From positions 1 through 23,806 of the forward strand of contig CALAMB010000085.1 in NCBI GenBank assembly GCA_937925645.1: 23,806 bases of DNA. The letters run 5' to 3'. The position numbers and the translations under genes are program-made. The stretch's first letter is position 1. Every line of letters begins with the position of its first letter. This stretch comes from an uncultured Acidobacteriota bacterium. Its GTDB lineage: Bacteria; Acidobacteriota; JAAYUB01. Positions 1-7,940 of the stretch are shown here, in pieces. The notes under the pieces were generated by a model, which saw only the letters and a program-made list of their open reading frames with translations, did not search any database and had not been told where the DNA came from.

Positions 1-194
1 CGCTGGCGCTGTTCAGCCTGACGATCCTCAAGGTGCTCATCTGGGACATGGCCGAGGTGAAAACCCCGTACCGCATCATCTCCTGCTTCGTTCTGGGACT
101 GCTCCTCGTCGGCGTGTCCTACCTGTACCATCGCTACAAGGATTGGCTCATGAGTCCGCGGCCCGAAGCCGGAAAGACGGAGGACCGGTCATGA
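1..194 (+). CDS. DUF2339 family membrane protein, C-terminal fragment
   Basis: This is an open frame (codons from base 3) running from the window edge to a TGA at 192-194. The visible 63 residues contain a hydrophobic segment, a TAEVKTPYRI-like stretch (seen here as MAEVKTPYRI), then a second membrane segment (SCFVLGLLLVGVSYLYHRY) and a short charged tail. That pattern (K-x-x-x-x-D-x-x-E-x-x-x-x-YRI, then a membrane helix ending in YHRY) is typical of the C-terminus of DUF2339 multi-pass membrane proteins, whose biochemical role is unknown. The stop overlaps the next start as ATGA, implying translational coupling. Its pairing with a DUF3999 gene supports the assignment, because these two families are commonly adjacent. 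The N-terminus is outside the window. Confidence 0.75.
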   Translation, partial: LALFSLTILKVLIWDMAEVKTPYRIISCFVLGLLLVGVSYLYHRYKDWLMSPRPEAGKTEDRS

Positions 195-1549
195 GCCGGC
201 GTCGATGGTTCAGCGTGTTGCTGTCGTGTGTCGCCGGAGCGGCGATGGCTCAGCACGACGCGCCCACCAAGGCGCACTTCCAATACCAGGCGGAAATCCG
301 GGGAGCCATCCGCACGCACGACGTCTGCCGGATCCCGCTGCCGCTTGACCTGCTGGCCCGCAGCCAGTCCGATCTGGCGGATATGCGACTGTTCGACGCG
401 GACGGGCGGGAGATCCCGTACATGGTTCGGTTCAGCCGCCTGCGACCCGAGACAGTGGAAGCGACTCTTGATGTCGCCAGTTACGAACAAGGCCGGGGAT
501 GGATCCAGGTGGTCGTCAAGGTGCCCGATGAGCTGAGCGCCTTGAATGGGATCGATTTCGACATTCCGGACCGGGATTTCCGAAAACAGGTCACCGTGTT
601 CGCGAACAGTCCCGCCGGTCCTGTGATCGGCCAGGATACGATCTATGATTTTTCGTCCCACGTGGATCTGCGGCGGGTTCGGGTTGAGTTTCCCGCCACC
701 GATGCGCGCACGCTCGTTCTGCGGATCGCCGATTTCGAAACGGCGTCGGCGGAACGCGATACGCTGCAACTATCCGCCACGGGTCTGGAGATCATCTTCA
801 GCCGGAACTGGGCCAAGCGGCTTCGGATCGACGCCGTCCGCGGACGGTCGGAGCGTACGGAACCCGGCGGTCCCCGCATCGACCGTTGGTCGTTGCGCCC
901 GGTGCCGGTCAGTCAAAGCGACAACCGGCAGACGGTGATCGAAATCCCCACGCGACTTCCCGCGGGCCGGATTCTGTTCGAGGTGGCCACGCCGATCTTC
1001 TTTCGGACGGTGACCGTTGAAAGCGGTGCGAACGGCCCTGACGGCAACCGGCGAATCCTCACCAGCGGCACGATCTGTTCATTCCCGCTGGGCGGCCGGC
1101 CGGAGCGACGGGAGCATCTGGACCTGCCGGGAACCGGCATCGCGCGTTACCGGATCACCATTGAGAATGGCGACAGCCCGCCTTTGGAAATCCGCTCCCT
1201 GACCGTTGAATGCCCCGTCCGGGAGCTGTTCTTTGTGGCTGTCGGCGAGCGGCAACCGTACCGGCTGATGGTGGGCGCCGCATCGATCCGCGCCCCCGAT
1301 TACGACCTCAATCAGTTCGGAAACAGCGACGCCTGGGCCGAACAGGCCCGCACGCCGGTCACGATAGGGCCGGTCTCCGGCAATCCCGATTACGATCCCC
1401 AAGCTGGCGCCTCCCGTCGGGAACAGGTGGAACGGACGATTCTCATCACCGTAATCCTGGCGGCGGTGGCTGGCTTGGGATACTGGCTCTTCTGCCTGCT
1501 TCGGAAAGGTGGCACGGGAACGCCTTCCGGAGACAATCCCGCCCCCTGA
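191..1549 (+). CDS. DUF3999 family secreted, membrane-anchored protein
   Basis: The protein is 452 aa from ATG 191. It begins MSRRRWF followed by a hydrophobic core and an AMA-Q signal-peptidase site near residue 21, so it is exported. The body is a beta-rich, Arg/Asp-rich periplasmic region with the early motif RIPLPLDLLARSQSDLADMRLFDADG, here cited only by its parts (IPLPLDLL and LADMRLFDADG), typical of DUF3999. Near the C-terminus a single membrane helix (ILITVILAAVAGLGYWLFCLL) precedes a short cytoplasmic tail. The family has no established function; its regular partner is DUF2339, encoded just upstream with a 4-base overlap. An upstream in-frame GTG at 143 would add 16 residues, but that start lies inside the preceding gene and would bury the signal peptide. 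Confidence 0.8.
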   Translation: MSRRRWFSVLLSCVAGAAMAQHDAPTKAHFQYQAEIRGAIRTHDVCRIPLPLDLLARSQSDLADMRLFDADGREIPYMVRFSRLRPETVEATLDVASYEQGRGWIQVVVKVPDELSALNGIDFDIPDRDFRKQVTVFANSPAGPVIGQDTIYDFSSHVDLRRVRVEFPATDARTLVLRIADFETASAERDTLQLSATGLEIIFSRNWAKRLRIDAVRGRSERTEPGGPRIDRWSLRPVPVSQSDNRQTVIEIPTRLPAGRILFEVATPIFFRTVTVESGANGPDGNRRILTSGTICSFPLGGRPERREHLDLPGTGIARYRITIENGDSPPLEIRSLTVECPVRELFFVAVGERQPYRLMVGAASIRAPDYDLNQFGNSDAWAEQARTPVTIGPVSGNPDYDPQAGASRREQVERTILITVILAAVAGLGYWLFCLLRKGGTGTPSGDNPAP

Positions 1550-1556
1550 GGCCGGA

Positions 1557-2942
1557 TTGATCCGCGCGGCTATCATCATCGCGTACCTGACGGCGGTCGC
1601 CGGGGCCGGCTTGTGGCATGCCCGGACGGTCCGCCGGCCGGACGACTATTTCGTAGCCGGCCGGCAGAGCTCCTTCTGGCCGGTCTTCGGCAGCCTGGGG
1701 GCGACAATCATCGGGGCCTCGGCGACCTTGGGAATTTGTGGTTTGGCGGCGACGATCGGCTTCGAAGCGGCGGTCTGGCTGTGGGGCGGGGCACTGGGCC
1801 TGATCGTCGCCGGATGGGTTGCCAAACGTCTCCAACAAACTGACGCGGTATACACGGTGCCGGAATATCTGGGCCGGCAATACGGTCTGCCGGTTCGCCG
1901 TTTGTCCGGGCTGCTCATCGTGACGGGCTGGATCGGCGTGATTGCCGCCCAATTGCTGGCCATCGGCTGGATCGTCGGGCCCGTCGCCGGCTGTCCAGCT
2001 CCATTGGGAATGTCGATCGCCGCCCTTCTTCTGGGCGCGTACGTGACGTTCGGGGGCCAGAAGGCGTTGTTGCGCACGGACCTGTTTCAGTTTGGAGCGC
2101 TGGCCATCGGCCTCATGATGCTGGGCGTGATGGTCTGGCGATCCACGGCGGCTGGCCCGGCTGCGGGGCTTCTGGCGGCGCGCTGGACGGATTTTGTCGC
2201 GACGCTCCCGCTCCGGTGCGGCGATTGCGTGTCTTTGGCGCTGGTGACCTTCATCCTCTTTGCCACCGGGCCTGACATATTCTCCAGATTTCTATGCGCC
2301 CGGAGCGCGGTGACATTCCGCCGCGCGGCGGTGGCCTGCGGCATCTTTCTGGTGCCGTTCAGCGTATGGATCATCGCCATCGGCGTGCTCGGCGCAACGA
2401 TTCTGCCCGATGCCCGCGGAGACGCCCTCCTGACGTCCCTCGCCGCCGCCGTTCTGCCGGAATGGGGGCAGGGATTGGTGCTGGCCGGACTTCTGGCGGC
2501 GGTCATTTCGTCGGCCGACACGTGCCTGATGACGGCCTCCTCGATCGTTGTCATGGAATTGACGCCGGATCCGGATTTCGCCGACCGGGAGAATTTCCGG
2601 CGCCGGATGCGTCTCGTGGCCCCCCTGGTGACGGCCGTTTCATTGGCCGCCGCCCTCGCCTATCCGTCCATCATCGGGGTGCTCCTGGCCGGTTATCAGA
2701 TCTATGCCGCGGCCGTCAGCCCGCTGCTGCTGCTGGCTGTCACCGGACACGCGCAGCGGTTCAGCAAACGGGCGGCCGCAGGGCTCGGCCTGGTCGGAGC
2801 CGCGGTGGGTTTCGGGGCGGTGCTCACCGGCGCCAACTGGCTGCTGGGCGCCTGGTTCGGGTGCGTCGGCTGCTGGGCTTTCGCAACATGGCTTTCGGGC
2901 CGGGCAAAAAAAAAGAGCCATCCCGGCGGGATGGCTCTGTGA
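1557..2942 (+). CDS. sodium:solute symporter family (SSF) transporter
   Basis: A predicted inner-membrane, Na+-coupled transporter of about 461 aa with roughly 13 hydrophobic helices. The first helix is followed by the family signature RRPDDYFVAGRQ, and TM2-3 carry GATIIGASATLGI, as in SSF proteins. The solute cannot be predicted. Start choice is uncertain. TTG 1557 has GAGG at 1548-1551 with 5-base spacing and puts the first membrane helix at the N-terminus, as usual for the family. GTG 1509 would add 16 hydrophilic residues and has no spacer to its GGAAAG. The last 12 codons are formed by the terminator of the convergent gene, giving an AKKKSHPGGMAL tail. The gene follows DUF3999 within 10 bases, so the three plus-strand genes look like one operon. 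Confidence 0.85.
   Translation: MIRAAIIIAYLTAVAGAGLWHARTVRRPDDYFVAGRQSSFWPVFGSLGATIIGASATLGICGLAATIGFEAAVWLWGGALGLIVAGWVAKRLQQTDAVYTVPEYLGRQYGLPVRRLSGLLIVTGWIGVIAAQLLAIGWIVGPVAGCPAPLGMSIAALLLGAYVTFGGQKALLRTDLFQFGALAIGLMMLGVMVWRSTAAGPAAGLLAARWTDFVATLPLRCGDCVSLALVTFILFATGPDIFSRFLCARSAVTFRRAAVACGIFLVPFSVWIIAIGVLGATILPDARGDALLTSLAAAVLPEWGQGLVLAGLLAAVISSADTCLMTASSIVVMELTPDPDFADRENFRRRMRLVAPLVTAVSLAAALAYPSIIGVLLAGYQIYAAAVSPLLLLAVTGHAQRFSKRAAAGLGLVGAAVGFGAVLTGANWLLGAWFGCVGCWAFATWLSGRAKKKSHPGGMAL
2906..2938 (-). terminator. Rho-independent terminator of the small secreted-protein gene
   Basis: The two arms at 2914-2924 and 2928-2938 form a perfect 11-bp GC-rich stem (AGAGCCATCCC / GGGATGGCTCT) with a 3-base loop. 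Read on the minus strand, the stem is followed by nine T residues (A9 at 2906-2914 on the plus strand). It lies 17 bases beyond the stop of the gene at 2955-3416. It also sits inside the end of the plus-strand symporter frame. The plus strand has no T tract after the stem, so it should act only on minus-strand transcription. Confidence 0.92.
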
Positions 2943-2954
2943 TGGCGGCGTGGG

Positions 2955-3416
2955 TTACTTGACGTAGATTTCGATGTAATGCTTGGCGACCTTGTCGCCG
3001 TTTTCCGCGCGGACACGAACCTTGAACAGGTTCCGCAGAACAAATTCGGGATTGTTCGATTTCACCACTGAGACCATCTCATCATACTCGGGTGTGCCAC
3101 TGGGGATGTCAGCCGCCTGGGACAGAAAATTGATATAGGCCGCGTGGCGGACGGCTTCATCCGTTGGCATGGCGGAGCTCAACCAGGTGAACCGCTCGTA
3201 ATACACGATTTCCTTCTTCGTCTTGATGACGATCATTTCCTTGCCGCTGCCGACATAGGCGTTCAGGTCGGGCTTCTGCAGATTGAGCTTCAGGTTCAGT
3301 GACTTGGCGTACTCGGAGTCAGTGAACGCGATGGTCGTTTTGCCCAATGCGGCCAACGGTGCAACAGACAAAACCATCACGATCATCAGGGCGGTTGCAG
3401 TCAGTTTTTTCATCAT
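2955..3416 (-). CDS. small secreted protein of unknown function
   Basis: 153 aa. I do not recognise a family. MMKKLTATALMIVMVLSV followed by APLAALG-K is a clear Sec signal peptide with cleavage near residue 25 and no lipobox cysteine. The mature part is about 125 residues, Lys/Glu-rich, with alternating beta-like stretches (EMIVIKTKKEIVYYERF, FKVRVRAENGD, HYIEIYVK) and no cysteine, so it is probably a small periplasmic or secreted beta-rich domain. Two ATG codons are adjacent. GAGGAG at 3419-3424 sits 2 bases before the first and 5 before the second, so the second (3413) may be the real start. The gene is visibly less GC-rich than its neighbours, has a candidate promoter (3454-3482) and its own terminator, and thus looks like an independent transcription unit. 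Confidence 0.8.
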   Translation of the reverse strand: MMKKLTATALMIVMVLSVAPLAALGKTTIAFTDSEYAKSLNLKLNLQKPDLNAYVGSGKEMIVIKTKKEIVYYERFTWLSSAMPTDEAVRHAAYINFLSQAADIPSGTPEYDEMVSVVKSNNPEFVLRNLFKVRVRAENGDKVAKHYIEIYVK

Positions 3417-3453
3417 GTCTCCTCAACGTGCGGTTTCGATAAAAAAGACGGGT

Positions 3454-3482
3454 ATTTTATCTTAAAGTTTCCCGCCTTGAAA
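3454..3482 (-). promoter_or_regulatory. candidate sigma-70-type promoter for the small secreted protein
   Basis: On the minus strand, TTTCAA (3477-3482) and TAAAAT (3454-3459) are separated by 17 bases, about 40 bases upstream of the ATG. The -10 is good and the -35 is weak. The region is locally AT-rich. Confidence 0.4.
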
Positions 3483-3527
3483 CTAATAATTCGGGGGTTT
3501 GAAAAACACCGAATGATCCCGAGGCGG

Positions 3528-3938
3528 TCAATCCGGTATGATGATTTCGTGAGTGATGGCGCACGCCTTGCCAAGCATGGCGGAAACCCCGCAATACTTC
3601 TCCTGCGACAGGTTGACGGCCTTCTCCACCTTGTCTCTGGGGATGTCAGCGCCTTCGAAGACATATCGGATGTGGATCCGCGAGAAGACCTTCGGATGGA
3701 CGTCGGTCAGGTCGGCGGACACATCCACCGAGAAGCGCGTGAATTCGACTTTCATCTTGGACAGGATGCTGACCACATCCATGCCGGTGCAGCCCGCCAG
3801 ACTGGTCAGCAGGAGCCCCTTGGGCCTCGGGCCGGTGTCGCGGCCGCCGAGCTCGGCGGAGGCGTCCAGCCGGATGGTGTGGCCGTCTTGCGAGGCCACA
3901 AATGCCATGCCCCCGTCCCATGCCGCCGTGATGTTCAT
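3528..3938 (-). CDS. OsmC family protein
   Basis: 136 aa, the usual size for OsmC/YhfA-type proteins, which are dimeric thiol peroxidases or related redox proteins. The family features are present: an N-terminal beta sheet, the P-x-x-LLLTSLAGCTGMDV helix with Cys50, and a second conserved cysteine at Cys116 in the KYCGVSAML helix. These align with the two catalytic cysteines of OsmC/Ohr. Whether it reduces organic hydroperoxides is not shown; the YhfA branch has no firm substrate. The gene starts 10 bases after the radical SAM stop, and its Shine-Dalgarno (GAGAGG) overlaps the end of that gene, so the two are co-transcribed. Confidence 0.88.
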   Translation of the reverse strand: MNITAAWDGGMAFVASQDGHTIRLDASAELGGRDTGPRPKGLLLTSLAGCTGMDVVSILSKMKVEFTRFSVDVSADLTDVHPKVFSRIHIRYVFEGADIPRDKVEKAVNLSQEKYCGVSAMLGKACAITHEIIIPD

Positions 3939-3948
3939 GCCCGACCTC

Positions 3949-4947
3949 TCATAATGTGTTCCGATTGAAAACCCGCATCGAGACGTTCTCCCATAGCAAT
4001 CGGACGAACGAAATCTCGACGTACGACCGAATCGACACGTAGCAGCCGCCGCAAGTGTTGGTGGCCGAGAACTCCCGGACCAGCTGTTCCTGGGTGTCGA
4101 AATTGATGCGCTGCAGCGAGCAGGGATTGAGATTGCCCTCCGGACGAACCACCATGAACCGTCTGCCGGCGCTGCAGTTGGGGATGTCGCCTTCCCGCAT
4201 GAAGCGCAGGATGCCGTCCAGGTTGATATGGGAGTTCACCACGCGGCTGTAAATGCCCCGGCGCCGTTTGCACCGCTCGAAAAGCTGCTCCACGAAACGG
4301 AGGTCGTCGGGATTGGTCACGACGTATTCATAATTTTTGGTGCGAAGCGGCGTGTAGACGCTGAAGCTCAGGCAAACGCCCCAGCGTTCGGCGGTTTTAA
4401 TGATGTCTTCCAGAACCCCGACGTTCGCCGAAGTGATGGCGGTGTTGAGCACCACGTCGCCATGCCCCTCGGCGGCCAGCTGCGGGATCACCTCGTTCAA
4501 GGTGTCGTACAAACCGGAGATCTGACGGAAATCGTCATGACGGGAATCGGGGAAATCCAGCGAAATGGAAAACTGGTTCACGCCCGCTTCGCGGAACGCC
4601 CGGTATCGCTCCAGCGTCATGAGCGAACCGTTGGAAACCAGGATGGTATATGGAAAGAAGGGATTGATCTTGATGGCTCGAACCACATCGAGCAGATCCT
4701 TCCGGAGGAGCGGTTCGCCGCCGGACAACTGGATCACCGGCGGATGGAACTGATCGATGTACTTGCGGAAACCCTCCGGCTTCATGCGGATCTCGTCGGG
4801 ACGGTGGCCTTCGATGTCGCAATGCCGGCAGTTGGCATTGCACGACAACGTGGTTTCAAACGAGATGATCACCGGCCGTCCCGAAAAGAAATTCCGGGTG
4901 CCGTGCCAGATCAATTGGGGGGCGTATCTCAGGGGGATATGGGGCAT
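3949..4947 (-). CDS. radical SAM protein with C-terminal SPASM/twitch-like cysteines
   Basis: 332 aa. The radical SAM cluster motif CNANCRHC (Cys36, Cys40, Cys43; C-x3-C-x2-C) is followed by QLSGGEPLLR (residues 73-82), the GGEP motif that contacts SAM. Further on are SNGS (105-108) and SISLDFPD. After the barrel, Cys258 (PNCSAG), Cys276 (NPCS), Cys299 and Cys302 (CGGC) could bind an auxiliary iron-sulfur cluster as in SPASM/twitch enzymes. The substrate is unknown; no precursor-peptide gene is recognisable nearby. The ATG is preceded by GAGGAAAG at good spacing and by a promoter at 4977-5005. OsmC follows in the same transcript. The short C-terminal extension (RLLWENVSMRVFN) is hydrophobic-aromatic and I cannot interpret it. 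Confidence 0.88.
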   Translation of the reverse strand: MPHIPLRYAPQLIWHGTRNFFSGRPVIISFETTLSCNANCRHCDIEGHRPDEIRMKPEGFRKYIDQFHPPVIQLSGGEPLLRKDLLDVVRAIKINPFFPYTILVSNGSLMTLERYRAFREAGVNQFSISLDFPDSRHDDFRQISGLYDTLNEVIPQLAAEGHGDVVLNTAITSANVGVLEDIIKTAERWGVCLSFSVYTPLRTKNYEYVVTNPDDLRFVEQLFERCKRRRGIYSRVVNSHINLDGILRFMREGDIPNCSAGRRFMVVRPEGNLNPCSLQRINFDTQEQLVREFSATNTCGGCYVSIRSYVEISFVRLLWENVSMRVFNRNTL

Positions 4948-4976
4948 GCTTTCCTCGTTCAGGCAAATAACCGCAT

Positions 4977-5005
4977 ATCATAGCCAAAGCGATCCGGAAT
5001 TGCAA
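4977..5005 (-). promoter_or_regulatory. promoter of the radical SAM-OsmC operon
   Basis: Minus-strand TTGCAA (5000-5005), 17-base spacer, TATGAT (4977-4982), about 30 bases upstream of the ATG at 4947. The arrangement is close to a sigma-70-type consensus. Confidence 0.55.
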
Positions 5006-5008
5006 TTC
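4997..5008. repeat. 12-bp perfect palindrome over the -35 box
   Basis: GAATTGCAATTC is a perfect inverted repeat covering the -35 hexamer of the radical SAM promoter. Its position would suit an operator for a dimeric regulator, but a short palindrome can occur by chance in this AT-rich patch. Confidence 0.35.
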
Positions 5009-5048
5009 GCAAATTGGAATGACCCATGAACCAGACAAGCGGCAGGCT

Positions 5049-5498
5049 TCAGAACGCCTTCCGGCTGTCGAGGAGAAGGGTGACAGGGCCATCGTTGACC
5101 AGTTCCACACCCATCATGGCCTGGAACTCGCCGGTGGCGACCGGAACCGGTCCCTGGCGGGCCAGGCGGACCAGCTCGTCATACAACCGCTCGGCGGCCT
5201 GTGGATCCATGGCATCCGAGAAGGACGGACGGCGTCCCTTCCGGCAATCGCCCCACAAGGTGAACTGCGAAACAATCAGCAGCGAGCCGCCGGTATCCCG
5301 AACGGATAGATTCATCTTTCCCGAATGATCATTGAAGATTCTCAGTTCAAGTGTTTTATCAAGTATGTACTTCGCGTCATCGATGGTGTCGCCCTGACTG
5401 ATGCCCACAAGCAGCAGGATCCCGCGTCCGATCTCGCCCACGCGCCGGCCGCCCACGGTTACCGCGGCCCGCGTCACCCGCTGCACCACCCCCCGCAC
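5049..5498 (-). CDS. dtd: D-aminoacyl-tRNA deacylase
   Basis: 149 aa from GTG 5498. It removes D-amino acids (and mischarged glycine) from tRNA, acting as a homodimer in the cytoplasm. The canonical start RGVVQRVTRAAVTV, the SQFTLWGD motif and the NDGPVTL motif with the Gly-cisPro pair that recognises the substrate are all present, and the length fits the family. The start is set by an excellent Shine-Dalgarno GGAGGAGG five bases before the GTG. A longer frame reaching back to 5579 would overlap ispG with 27 non-conserved residues. It follows the ispG stop by 25 bases and is the last gene of the long minus-strand operon. Confidence 0.93.
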   Translation of the reverse strand: MRGVVQRVTRAAVTVGGRRVGEIGRGILLLVGISQGDTIDDAKYILDKTLELRIFNDHSGKMNLSVRDTGGSLLIVSQFTLWGDCRKGRRPSFSDAMDPQAAERLYDELVRLARQGPVPVATGEFQAMMGVELVNDGPVTLLLDSRKAF

Positions 5499-5523
5499 GA
5501 TGACCTCCTCCGGTCCGATTGGT

Positions 5524-6600
5524 TTATTTCGCCTGGCTTTCGGCGAGGAAGCGCCGGACCTCGGCCACGAACGCCGCAACCAGATGATCGTTGGATATTT
5601 TCTTGATAATCCGTCCTTTCTGCAGGATCAGGGAACCCGCTTTCCCGCAGGCCAGCCCGATGTCGGCCTCGGCAGCTTCACCGGGACCGTTGACCTCGCA
5701 GCCCATGACGGCGATCTGGATGGGCGCCTGCACATCGGCCAGTTCCTTCTCCACCGCCTCGGTGACGGCGATCAGGTCCACGGTAGTACGCCCGCATGAC
5801 GGGCATGAGATGAACCGGGGGCCGCGCTGCCGGATGCCCAGGGCCTTCAATATTTCGAACCCGGCGTCGACCTCCTTTTCCGGCGGAGCGGTGAGCGACA
5901 CCCGCAGGGTGTCGCCGATGCCGTCCAGCAACAGGGCGCCGATGCCGATGGCCGACACCACGGTGCCTGTCGACAGGGTTCCCGCTTCGGTCACACCCAG
6001 GTGGAGGGGGTAGGGCACCCGCCGGGCCATGTCCCGATAGGCGGCAACCGTCGTGGGCACGTCAGACGCTTTCAGGGAGATCACGATGTCGTAAAAATCC
6101 ATCTCTTCGAGCAGCGTCACGTGCCGCATGGCACTTTCCACCAGCGCCGCCGCCGTGGGGTGGCCGTGTTTTTTCAGGATGTCACGTTCCAGGGACCCGG
6201 CGTTGACGCCGATCCGGATGGGCACCTGGCGGGCCTTGGCCTCCTCGACCACTCGGCGCGCTTTCTCACGAGAGCCGATGTTACCCGGGTTGATGCGAAT
6301 TTTGTGCACGCCGGCGGAGAGCGCCGCCAGCGCCAGGTTGTGATCGAAGTGGATATCCGCCACCAGCGGAACATGGATTTGACGGATGATCGCTTCGAGA
6401 GCGGCCGCGGCCTGCCGGTCCACCACCGCGCAGCGGACGAGATCGCACCCGTGCGCTTCCATCCGAAGAATCTGGCCGACGGTAGCGGCCACATCCCGCG
6501 TGTCCGTGTTGGTCATGGACTGGATCGAGATCGGTGCGTCGCCGCCGACGGGGACGGTTCCGATCCGAACAGAGCGCGACTGTCGCCGTTCGATGCGCAC
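5524..6600 (-). CDS. ispG: 4-hydroxy-3-methylbut-2-en-1-yl diphosphate synthase (GcpE)
   Basis: 358 aa, GTG start. It catalyses the reductive ring opening of MEcPP to HMBPP, the penultimate step of the MEP isoprenoid pathway, with a [4Fe-4S] cluster. The TIM-barrel signatures IQSMTNTDTRDV, VADIHFDHNLAL and KIRINPGNIG are intact. The cluster ligands are Cys266, Cys269 (CPSCGR) and Cys301, with Glu308 in GCEVNGPGE. This is the short bacterial form without the extra plant/Chlamydia domain. It starts 9 bases after the rseP stop, with GAGG in the gap as Shine-Dalgarno. All conserved residues look intact. Confidence 0.97.
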   Translation of the reverse strand: MRIERRQSRSVRIGTVPVGGDAPISIQSMTNTDTRDVAATVGQILRMEAHGCDLVRCAVVDRQAAAALEAIIRQIHVPLVADIHFDHNLALAALSAGVHKIRINPGNIGSREKARRVVEEAKARQVPIRIGVNAGSLERDILKKHGHPTAAALVESAMRHVTLLEEMDFYDIVISLKASDVPTTVAAYRDMARRVPYPLHLGVTEAGTLSTGTVVSAIGIGALLLDGIGDTLRVSLTAPPEKEVDAGFEILKALGIRQRGPRFISCPSCGRTTVDLIAVTEAVEKELADVQAPIQIAVMGCEVNGPGEAAEADIGLACGKAGSLILQKGRIIKKISNDHLVAAFVAEVRRFLAESQAK

Positions 6601-6609
6601 GGTGCAGCC

Positions 6610-7929
6610 TCAACCCAGCGCCTTCATGATATCCAGGACGATGACCACGCCCATCAGCATGGCCAGCATCACGAATCCGATCTGGACCGCCCGTTCCTTC
6701 AATCGCAGGGGAAGGTCGCGGCGCAGGATCATCTCGATGAGCAGCAGGAAGATCATGCCGCCATCCAGCATCGGGACAGGCAGCAGGTTGACCACCGCCA
6801 GGTTGACGCTGATCAGCGCGATGAAGCTGAACACGATCGTGAGTTTCAGCGTTTTCACCGCCTCGCCCGAGGCTTCGGCGATGCCCAGCGGGCCCGAGAG
6901 CTGTCGCATGGAAAGCCGGCCGCTGACCACCTTGCCCAGGACGCGATAGGTCATCACCACGAAATTATAGTTGTCCTGCAATGACCGGCGGATTGACTCG
7001 ATCAGGCCGTAACGTTCTTCCATCCGGTCGATGGCGATGGTGAAGCCCAGAACGCCGCGTTGGGGTTTGTCCGTGGAGAGCGCCGGCTGGCCCGCCAAAG
7101 TGAGCAGATCCTGGCCGCGTTTCACCGACAGCGACACCTCGCGGCCCACGCTGCGCTGGATCAGGCGGGAGATGTCCATGTAACCCCTGGCCGTGTGCTG
7201 TCCGTCGGTGGCTTCGATGATCTCGTCGCCATGCCGCAGGCCGATCCGATGGGCGGGGAACCCCTCGGCCACCGTGGAAATCCGGGTGGGAATCATGGGC
7301 AGGATGCCCGTAATCTCCGACGGATCCTGCAGCGTCTCCGCCAGGACGATCGATGTGCTTCGATCCTGTCCGTCACGTTGATACCGCAGGTTGACAGTCT
7401 GCTTGGAGAAACTGATGGCCAGCAATTGAAACTCGGCCCAATCGTTGACCGGCCGGTCGGCCAGGGCGATGATCCGGTCCCCCACGGCCAGACCGGCCGC
7501 CTGGGCAGGCGAGCCGTCCACGATGTAACCGGCCACGGCGTCGTCGTGATAGAAGGTCGGGAGCTCGATTCCCACCATGTAGTTGACCGACATGAGAGCG
7601 ACCGCCAGGACAATGTTCATCGCGGGTCCGGCCAGCATGACCATGATCCGCTGGTAGCGCGGCCGGACGAGAAACTCGTCCGGGTCGCCGGACAGCTCCT
7701 CGCCAAAATACTCTCCGGCCATCTTCACGTACCCGCCCAGGGGAATCAGGCTGATGCGGTAATCGACGCCGCCGCGGCTGAACCCGAACAGCCGCCGGCC
7801 GAAACCGAGGGAAAACACCTCGACCCGGATGCCCAGCAGCCGGGCCACGACGAAGTGACCCAACTCATGAATGAAAATCATGAGGCCCAGAATCAGGACG
7901 AAGGAGACGGCATTGATCAAGTAGTCCAT
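6610..7929 (-). CDS. rseP: RIP metalloprotease RseP (site-2 protease)
   Basis: 439 aa. An intramembrane zinc protease that typically cuts anti-sigma factors and remnant signal peptides. The zinc motif HELGH is at 21-25 in the first membrane helix, and the second zinc ligand region NLLPVPMLDGG (Asp389) lies in a later helix. Two PDZ-like domains lie between them: one around GSPAQAAGLAVGDRIIAL, the other around FPAHRIGLRHGDEIIEA. The LDG and GxxxHE features and four hydrophobic segments match the family. It lies 11 bases after dxr. Adjacency of cdsA, dxr and rseP is common in bacteria and supports the call. Which anti-sigma factor it cuts cannot be said; none is encoded here. Confidence 0.96.
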   Translation of the reverse strand: MDYLINAVSFVLILGLMIFIHELGHFVVARLLGIRVEVFSLGFGRRLFGFSRGGVDYRISLIPLGGYVKMAGEYFGEELSGDPDEFLVRPRYQRIMVMLAGPAMNIVLAVALMSVNYMVGIELPTFYHDDAVAGYIVDGSPAQAAGLAVGDRIIALADRPVNDWAEFQLLAISFSKQTVNLRYQRDGQDRSTSIVLAETLQDPSEITGILPMIPTRISTVAEGFPAHRIGLRHGDEIIEATDGQHTARGYMDISRLIQRSVGREVSLSVKRGQDLLTLAGQPALSTDKPQRGVLGFTIAIDRMEERYGLIESIRRSLQDNYNFVVMTYRVLGKVVSGRLSMRQLSGPLGIAEASGEAVKTLKLTIVFSFIALISVNLAVVNLLPVPMLDGGMIFLLLIEMILRRDLPLRLKERAVQIGFVMLAMLMGVVIVLDIMKALG

Positions 7930-7940
7930 TAATATCCAAC

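Noticed and set aside
5499..5579. N-terminal extension of Dtd by 27 residues
   Set aside because: Not conserved in the family and overlaps ispG; the GGAGGAGG site fixes the start at GTG 5498.
6001..6984. Long plus-strand reading frame of about 327 codons
   Set aside because: It lies antisense to ispG and rseP, has the His/Gln/Asp/Arg-rich composition of shadow frames in GC-rich DNA, and shows no motif.
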